Shown one piece after another: positions 59,427 to 64,000 of a stretch of 64,000 nucleotides of DNA. This DNA is from Anaerolineae bacterium. GTDB lineage: Bacteria > Chloroflexota > Anaerolineae > Aggregatilineales > UBA2796. The notes beneath the pieces were generated by a model. That model saw only the letters and a program-made list of their open reading frames with translations. It was not told where the DNA came from and made no database searches. The position numbers were made by a program, and so were the translations under genes. Numbering within the stretch: position 1 is the first letter of the stretch; the number at the start of each line of letters is the position of its first letter. The stretch lies in assembly GCA_019637555.1 (NCBI GenBank), contig JAHBVK010000032.1, forward strand, positions 1 through 64,000. Direction: 5' to 3'.

Positions 59427-59888
59427 ATGCAAGAAACAGAATTGATTACACAAATTAATGAGGCATTTCCCAAACAACCAATTCCTACGGACGATGAAAT
59501 TGTGTACGACAATTCGGGATTTTATTTGGATGTTGAGGAGTTTCGCAATGATCTCAAAGGAAATGCTTGGGATACATTGCCGCTGACTGTGGTAATTCAT
59601 CATAGAGATGATCTGCCTTTTCTTTCTCCCAAAGGCTTTGCTTACTATTTACCCCTTTTCTTGCAGGCTGTTGTTCAGCATCCAGCAAAAACAGACTCAC
59701 TGGAGGAGAATCTAGTTTTCTTATTGGGCAAGAAAGAGGATTCATGGCGGAATAGGTGTCTTGAATCGTTAAATATGGAACAGCGCGAGGTATTAAAAAG
59801 GGTTTTGGAGCTTCATCGACAACGAATGCTTTCTACAGAACCTGAAGAATATATTCAGGAGATCACGCTCACTATCGAGAGCATATGA
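59427..59888 (+). CDS. DUF6714-like protein bracketed by inverted repeats
   Basis: 153 residues. ELITQINEAFPKQPIPTDDEIVYDN and FRNDLKGNAWDTLPLTVVIHH, then DDLPFLSPKGFAYYLPLFLQAVV match the DUF6714 family as I recall it. The C-terminal half is helical and charged. No signal peptide or known catalytic motif. The gene is visibly AT-richer than pepF and its other neighbours and lies between two GTAG-headed repeats in opposite orientation, with GAGG/AGGAAAGG-like sequence before the ATG. Transfer as a cassette is suggested. Function unknown. Confidence 0.68.
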   Translation: MQETELITQINEAFPKQPIPTDDEIVYDNSGFYLDVEEFRNDLKGNAWDTLPLTVVIHHRDDLPFLSPKGFAYYLPLFLQAVVQHPAKTDSLEENLVFLLGKKEDSWRNRCLESLNMEQREVLKRVLELHRQRMLSTEPEEYIQEITLTIESI

Positions 59889-59904
59889 GACTTTGAATGA
59901 CGCA

Positions 59905-59930
59905 GGGTAGGTTTAGAAACCCACCCCTAC
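59905..59930 (-). repeat. GTAG-headed inverted repeat, right copy
   Basis: Read on the minus strand: GTAGGGGTGGGTTTCTAAAC then CTACCC. It matches the left copy in its first 18 bases and ends the 616-bp segment containing the DUF6714 gene. Confidence 0.8.
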
Positions 59931-59950
59931 GATTTCGGGAATTTGTCAGG

Positions 59951-60352
59951 CTAATCGGGGCGGATCAAGCGCGGTGCATCGGCGCGTTCCGCCTGATCGG
60001 CTGGTGTCTCGGTGAGCAGCGTCCAGAATTGCTCGTGATTCAGCGGTTTGAAGCCATCCTCGGTGATATAAAACGCGGTTTTATCCAGCCACATGAATAC
60101 TCGCTGACGGCGTTCTTTTTTCAGCATCACGCTTAATGCCAGCAGCGAGTCGTGATCGCGGGAATCGACCACCCCTTTGACCTCCACCCAACTTTTGAAC
60201 TGCGGCAGGTAGAAATCCAATAAGTAACGGCTTTGCCCTAGACGTTCCGGTTCATAAAACCACTTGATCTCGCGCTGTTCCAGTTCTTTGACGAAGCGAA
60301 TTTCTAGCTGTGATCGGAAATTCGTAAATTTATAGACGCCACGCGCAGGCAT
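59951..60352 (-). CDS. Small PD-(D/E)XK nuclease-like protein
   Basis: 133 residues from the ATG at 60352, with AAGGG upstream; the longer frame is not supported. FRSQLEIRFVKELEQREIKWFYEP gives the first conserved Glu, SRYLLDFYLPQFKSWVEVKG supplies Asp and the E-V-K core. This E...D-x(12)-ExK arrangement is that of PD-(D/E)XK nucleases used by phages and mobile elements. The rest is a beta-alpha-beta scaffold (VFMWLDKTAFYITEDG). It lies just past the right repeat of the DUF6714 segment and might be part of a mobile or defence gene set; it could also be a housekeeping repair protein. Confidence 0.72.
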   Translation of the reverse strand: MPARGVYKFTNFRSQLEIRFVKELEQREIKWFYEPERLGQSRYLLDFYLPQFKSWVEVKGVVDSRDHDSLLALSVMLKKERRQRVFMWLDKTAFYITEDGFKPLNHEQFWTLLTETPADQAERADAPRLIRPD

Positions 60353-60456
60353 TGGAACACCCTTTCTATGAGGCACTACTAGAGCATAACTCCGTTGCTG
60401 CCGATAGTGCGAGTCTAGGACTGGCGGTACAATCACGCTGCGCAGCAAGCACAGTG

Positions 60457-61317
60457 ATGAATATAGCGATGCAAAAGATCATTGATAGTCACGTCCATTT
60501 CTGGAATCCGGCTGAGTTGAGCTACACATGGCTGGCGGGTGCGCCGCTGCTCAATCGCAGCTATTTGCCTGCCGATCTGCCGGGCACTGGCACTGACTGG
60601 TCACTGGAAAAAGTCGTGTTTGTGCAAGCAGATTGCGCAGCGGATCAAGGTGTCGAGGAAGCGCAGTGGGTGGCATCTCTGGCTGAAGCCGACCCGCGAA
60701 TCGCGGGCATTGTCGCCTTCGCGCCGCTGGAAGATGGCGGCGAAACGGTACAGCCCGTCCTCGATCTCCTCAGCGCGATCCCGCTGGTCAAGGGCGTGCG
60801 GCGGCTGCTTCAGGATGAGCCAGCCGGATTCAGTACACAAGCAGCCTTTGTCGAGGGCGTGCGCTTGCTGGCAAGCTATAACTTCAGCTTCGACATTTGC
60901 ATCCGTCACTGGCAGCTACCGGAAGTAATTGAGCTAGTGCGCGCCTGCCCGAACCTGCGCTTCGTGCTGGATCATTTCGGTAAGCCGGACATCAAGAATG
61001 GACAGATCGATCCTTGGCGCGAGGGGATCGCGCAACTGGCGCAGTTTCCGAATGTGATGTGCAAACTATCCGGTATCGTCACCGAAGCAGATCATCAGAG
61101 CTGGCAGCCCGCCGATCTCGCGCCGTACATCGATCAGGTGTTGACGTCGTTCGGTGCGGATCGGGTGATGTTCGGCGGCGATTATCCCGTTGTGCTGCTG
61201 GCGTCTGAGTATCCGCGCTGGATCGAGACGGCGCTGCAAGCGACAGCCTCTCTCTCTGACGTTGAAAAGCAGAAAATCTTCTTCGCTAACGCGGCTTCTT
61301 TCTACGGACTGAAATAA
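60457..61317 (+). CDS. Amidohydrolase 2 family lactonase-like hydrolase
   Basis: 286 residues from the ATG at 60457; the Met four codons later is also possible. IIDSHVHFWNPAELSYTWLAG is the metal-binding His-x-His of the amidohydrolase 2 family. GVRRLLQDEPAGF, FDICIRHWQLPEVIELVRACP, RFVLDHFGKPDI and DRVMFGGDYPVVLL fit L-fucono-1,5-lactonase and related sugar lactonases. It is followed five bases later by a Gfo/Idh oxidoreductase gene, which would make the sugar lactone, so a sugar oxidation route is likely. Confidence 0.87.
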   Translation: MNIAMQKIIDSHVHFWNPAELSYTWLAGAPLLNRSYLPADLPGTGTDWSLEKVVFVQADCAADQGVEEAQWVASLAEADPRIAGIVAFAPLEDGGETVQPVLDLLSAIPLVKGVRRLLQDEPAGFSTQAAFVEGVRLLASYNFSFDICIRHWQLPEVIELVRACPNLRFVLDHFGKPDIKNGQIDPWREGIAQLAQFPNVMCKLSGIVTEADHQSWQPADLAPYIDQVLTSFGADRVMFGGDYPVVLLASEYPRWIETALQATASLSDVEKQKIFFANAASFYGLK

Positions 61318-61322
61318 CTTAC

Positions 61323-62396
61323 ATGAGCGACTTGAACCTTAAGCAAACGGCTGAACTACCCTCGACACCGCTGCCCATCGTCAGCATCGGCATGGGCGGG
61401 ATCGTGGATGCGTCACATTATCCGGCGTATCAGATAGCAGGATTCCCGATTGTTGGCGGCTACGATCTGAATCCGCAGCAGGCGCAAAAGATGGCACAAA
61501 AGTACAACGTGCCGCAGATTTACAGCTCTGTCTCGGAAGCCATCGCTAACGCGCCCGCCAACGCGATCTTCGATCTGGCGGTGCCGGGCAAAGCGGTGCT
61601 GGACATCCTCGCGCAGATTCCGGCGGGGCGCGGCGTGCTGATCCAGAAGCCAATGGGCGATACGTTGGAGGAAGCAAGCGCGATCCTTGCACTGTGCCGC
61701 GAAAAACGCCTGATCGCGGCGATCAACTTCCAGTTGCGTTTCGCGCCCTTCATCATCGCCGCCCGCGACCTGATCGCGCGGGGCATGATCGGCGAGCTGT
61801 GGGACATGGAAGCGCGGGTTCAGGTCTATACACCGTGGTCGTTGTGGTCCTTTCTCAAGGGCATCCCGCGATTGGAAGTCCTCTACCACAGCATCCATTA
61901 CCTCGATCTGATCCGTTCTTTCTTGGGTGATCCGCAGCGCGTCTACGCCAAGTGCATCAAGCATCCGATCTTCGAGGAGTACGCCGGAACGCGCAGCACG
62001 ATCATCCTCGATTACGGGGAGCGCGTGCGCGTGCAGGTGAGCACCAATCATAGTCATATCTACGGGCAGCAGAAGCAGGAATCGTACATCAAGTGGGAAG
62101 GCAGTAAGGGAGCGATCCAAACACGTATGGGCGTGAACATGGATTATCCGACGGGTATCCCCGATTTGTTCGAGTACAACTTGCTAGAAGATCAACTTGG
62201 CTGGCGCACAGCCGAGATCGACGGGACATGGTTCCCGCACGCCTTCATCGGCACAATGGCGAGTTTGCAGCGCTTCGTGCTTGGCGAGTCCGATGTGCTA
62301 CCCACCTCCGTTGAGGACGCGATCAAGACGATGGCGACGGTGGAAGCGGCTTATATCTCCAGCGCGGAGGATGGCACGCCGCTGCCAGCGGTATAA
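61323..62396 (+). CDS. Gfo/Idh/MocA family oxidoreductase
   Basis: 357 residues. The N-terminal nucleotide fold has PIVSIGMGGIVDASHYPAYQ and VGGYDLNPQQ, in which the usual GxGxxG is GMGGIV. IQKPMGDTLEEA holds the catalytic Lys region (EKP in most members, here QKP), and NFQLRFAPFIIAARDLI and YHSIHYLDLIRSFLG (His at the active site) follow. It probably oxidises a sugar or cyclitol with NAD(P). The gene is five bases after the lactonase-like gene, forming a probable two-gene sugar operon. Confidence 0.9.
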   Translation: MSDLNLKQTAELPSTPLPIVSIGMGGIVDASHYPAYQIAGFPIVGGYDLNPQQAQKMAQKYNVPQIYSSVSEAIANAPANAIFDLAVPGKAVLDILAQIPAGRGVLIQKPMGDTLEEASAILALCREKRLIAAINFQLRFAPFIIAARDLIARGMIGELWDMEARVQVYTPWSLWSFLKGIPRLEVLYHSIHYLDLIRSFLGDPQRVYAKCIKHPIFEEYAGTRSTIILDYGERVRVQVSTNHSHIYGQQKQESYIKWEGSKGAIQTRMGVNMDYPTGIPDLFEYNLLEDQLGWRTAEIDGTWFPHAFIGTMASLQRFVLGESDVLPTSVEDAIKTMATVEAAYISSAEDGTPLPAV

Positions 62397-62433
62397 TCCG
62401 GGTAATGTGTTTATTGTAGTGTTGAGGATTCTG

Positions 62434-63708
62434 ATGTCTTATTCAAGCGTGTTCCGGCGCATTTGTGCTCTCGTGTGTGTCGTATTGGTTAGCCTCGCCT
62501 GTTTTGCTCCCGTCTATGCCCAAACTACAACCAATCCCCTTCTCGATCTGTTGAAATTCGTGCCCAATACGGCGATGGCGCTGCAATCCGAGATCAGCTA
62601 TCTGGACTTCCGCGCTTTGATCGAGTCGCGTTCCGGCGCTGCCGACATTCGATCTGTAGCGGATTGGTTGGCGGCGGATCGGGATAGCGACTCGTTCGGC
62701 TTGTTCATGGCTGCATTGTTGGGCATCAGCGCGGGCGATGGCGATATTGTCGTCAGCTACAATCGCGCTGAGGAAATACTAGCCGCCACCGGCGTTGATC
62801 TGTTTGCTATTGAGCGCGAATTGACCTTTGCTGCGCCGCCCGCCAATACGACCCTCCTCAGTGGAGCGTTCGATCTCGGGAGTATCGAGGCTGCCTTCTT
62901 AGCACATGACTATGTCAGTCAACCGCAGGGCGACACAACGCTGCTGTGTTCCCCGAATGGTTGTGATGATGGCTTACGCATAGATTTGAAGAAGATAGAT
63001 CCGGCTAACCCCTTTGGCGGCAAGTTGGGGCGGCTGGAGCCGATCTTTCTTGCGCCGGGATACCTTTTCAACTCGGCGGATAGCAGCGTGCTCAGTCAGA
63101 GCGTCGGCTTGTATAAGAGCGCTAGCAAATCCGGCAGTTTGGGAGTCGATAACCCCGATTATGTGGCGCTAGCTGACTATCTGGGTGTTGCTGGGACGCT
63201 GCTGCAAGCGTATCTACTGCCTGCCAGCTTCGTGGATACATTTGATGTTGGCATGCTGACGCGCCTGACACCGGAACAGCGGGAACGGGTGCTCAAAGAA
63301 CTGGCAGCCGATTTCCAGCCGATAGCAGCCTATTCGCTGGTTGGCATTGCTCACAGCGTCAGCGGTGCTGAGCAGTTAGTGACGGTGACGCTGGTTTACG
63401 ATCAAGAGGCAGACGCGCAAGCCGCCGCTGAGATATTACCGGATCGCCTGCGGAGCTATGTGTCGCTTGTAGCACGCCGACCTCTGCTCGACCTGATTGA
63501 GGATCGCGGGGCGGCTTTCGACGGCGCGACGGTGGTCGAATCGGGAGATCGGTATCTGACGGTGCTGACCTTCCGCGCACCGCTAGAAGGTGATCAGCAG
63601 ATCGACGGGCGCTATGTGGCTTCCGGCATCTTGTTCCGGTTATTCAGCAATGCATGGCTGACCCGCGATACGGGCTGGTTGGTGACGACGCTGCCAGAGG
63701 TGAAATAA
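62434..63708 (+). CDS. Secreted protein of unknown function
   Basis: 424 residues from the ATG at 62434, with GAGG six bases upstream; the longer frame overlaps the oxidoreductase gene. The signal peptide (ICALVCVVLVSLACFAPVYA) is cleaved near AQTTT. The mature part has repeated helical-beta segments and one Cys pair in TLLCSPNGCDDG. It lacks a family signature I can name. The 37-bp gap to the sugar operon suggests it may be cotranscribed, but the pairing may be chance. Confidence 0.65.
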   Translation: MSYSSVFRRICALVCVVLVSLACFAPVYAQTTTNPLLDLLKFVPNTAMALQSEISYLDFRALIESRSGAADIRSVADWLAADRDSDSFGLFMAALLGISAGDGDIVVSYNRAEEILAATGVDLFAIERELTFAAPPANTTLLSGAFDLGSIEAAFLAHDYVSQPQGDTTLLCSPNGCDDGLRIDLKKIDPANPFGGKLGRLEPIFLAPGYLFNSADSSVLSQSVGLYKSASKSGSLGVDNPDYVALADYLGVAGTLLQAYLLPASFVDTFDVGMLTRLTPEQRERVLKELAADFQPIAAYSLVGIAHSVSGAEQLVTVTLVYDQEADAQAAAEILPDRLRSYVSLVARRPLLDLIEDRGAAFDGATVVESGDRYLTVLTFRAPLEGDQQIDGRYVASGILFRLFSNAWLTRDTGWLVTTLPEVK

Positions 63709-63716
63709 AGATAGTC

Positions 63717-64000
63717 ATGAGCGAAACGATCTTAACGACTGAGCGCCTGACCCTCCGTCCGTTCACACTGGATGATCTGCAGGATCATCATCGCGCCGTG
63801 TTCAAAGACCCCGACGTGATGCGCTATCTGCCCGGTGGCGCACCGCGTACCATTGACCAGTCGAAGAAATCTACCGAGTATTTCGTCAAGCACTGGGCAG
63901 AGCACGGCTACGGCTTATTTGCCGTGATCCACCGCGCCGATGATCGCCTGATCGGTCACTGCGGATTGAATGTGCTCAAAGAAGATGGCTCGGTGGAGAT
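63717..64000 (+). CDS. GNAT family acetyltransferase (RimJ/RimL type), partial
   Basis: The gene runs off the right edge after about 95 codons. SETILTTERLTLRPFTLDDL is the N-terminal signature of RimJ/RimL-type acetyltransferases, followed by PDVMRYLPGG (GG-x-P), and HGYGLFAVIHRADDRLIGHC then GLNVLKEDG as the strand before the acetyl-CoA loop. It acetylates an amino group with acetyl-CoA; the acceptor is unknown. The start is the only ATG in frame near the preceding stop (8 bp). Confidence 0.85.
   Translation, partial: MSETILTTERLTLRPFTLDDLQDHHRAVFKDPDVMRYLPGGAPRTIDQSKKSTEYFVKHWAEHGYGLFAVIHRADDRLIGHCGLNVLKEDGSVE

Noticed and set aside
62197-62433. N-terminal extension of the last secreted protein
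   Set aside because: It overlaps the Gfo/Idh gene and hides a proper signal peptide that starts at 62434.

Overview
The window is GC-rich, gene-dense bacterial chromosome with about 60 protein genes and no rRNA, tRNA or CRISPR array that I could recognise. I infer an environmental member of the Chloroflexota (Anaerolineae-like). The grounds are indirect: many GT-C membrane glycosyltransferases, secreted TolB-like propellers, proteins with Pro/Thr-rich linkers and Ig-like tails, a TIR-like stump on a SUMF1 protein, DUF5996, DUF6714 and DUF6891 genes, a lone PotD-like and a lone zinc-type binding protein, and several families of small dispersed repeats. No single marker proves the phylum.

Layout. 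1-2.9 kb: 3' end of an FAD-linked oxidase, a REP-associated tyrosine transposase (RAYT) among its REP units, and a two-gene membrane operon. 2.9-11.3 kb: envelope glycosyltransferase region (five GT-C type or related membrane proteins counting 1141-2238) interrupted by a MerR/GyrI-like pair and closed by an APH-type kinase. 11.4-14.2 kb: STAND ATPase plus DUF6891 gene. 14.4-17.2 kb: tatA, bcp and a lipid glycosyltransferase. 17.3-21.1 kb: secreted protein, cdd1-tyrA-aroE and a monooxygenase. 21.2-27 kb: an AT-richer patch (SUMF1 protein, TolB-like propeller, lipoprotein) around hutU. 27-33.3 kb: SRPBCC protein/ECF sigma pair, WXG100-like protein, carboxylate-amine ligase and a metal-binding lipocalin-free ABC receptor with palindromic operators. 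33.4-39.5 kb: rarA, a MutS-like ATPase and a TetR-controlled ABC exporter. 39.6-43.6 kb: grpE-dnaK-dnaJ. 43.8-49.8 kb: secreted and membrane proteins. 49.8-57.3 kb: receiver protein, a 43-residue DltX-like microprotein with an MBOAT acyltransferase, sugar-phosphate genes, LLM oxidoreductase and lytic transglycosylase. 57.4-64 kb: pepF, a DUF6714 gene bracketed by inverted GTAG repeats, a small nuclease, amidohydrolase, Gfo/Idh oxidoreductase, a secreted protein and a partial GNAT acetyltransferase.

The most noteworthy items are the microprotein/MBOAT pair at 50455-52035, which has the hallmarks of a reduced cell-envelope acylation system; the RAYT/REP system at 256-1113, whose transposase gene carries a REP unit in frame, with a possible mobilised cassette at 59315-59930; heptamer and nonamer degenerate tandem repeats at gene ends; and palindromic control regions in front of bcp, the zinc-type receptor gene and pepF.
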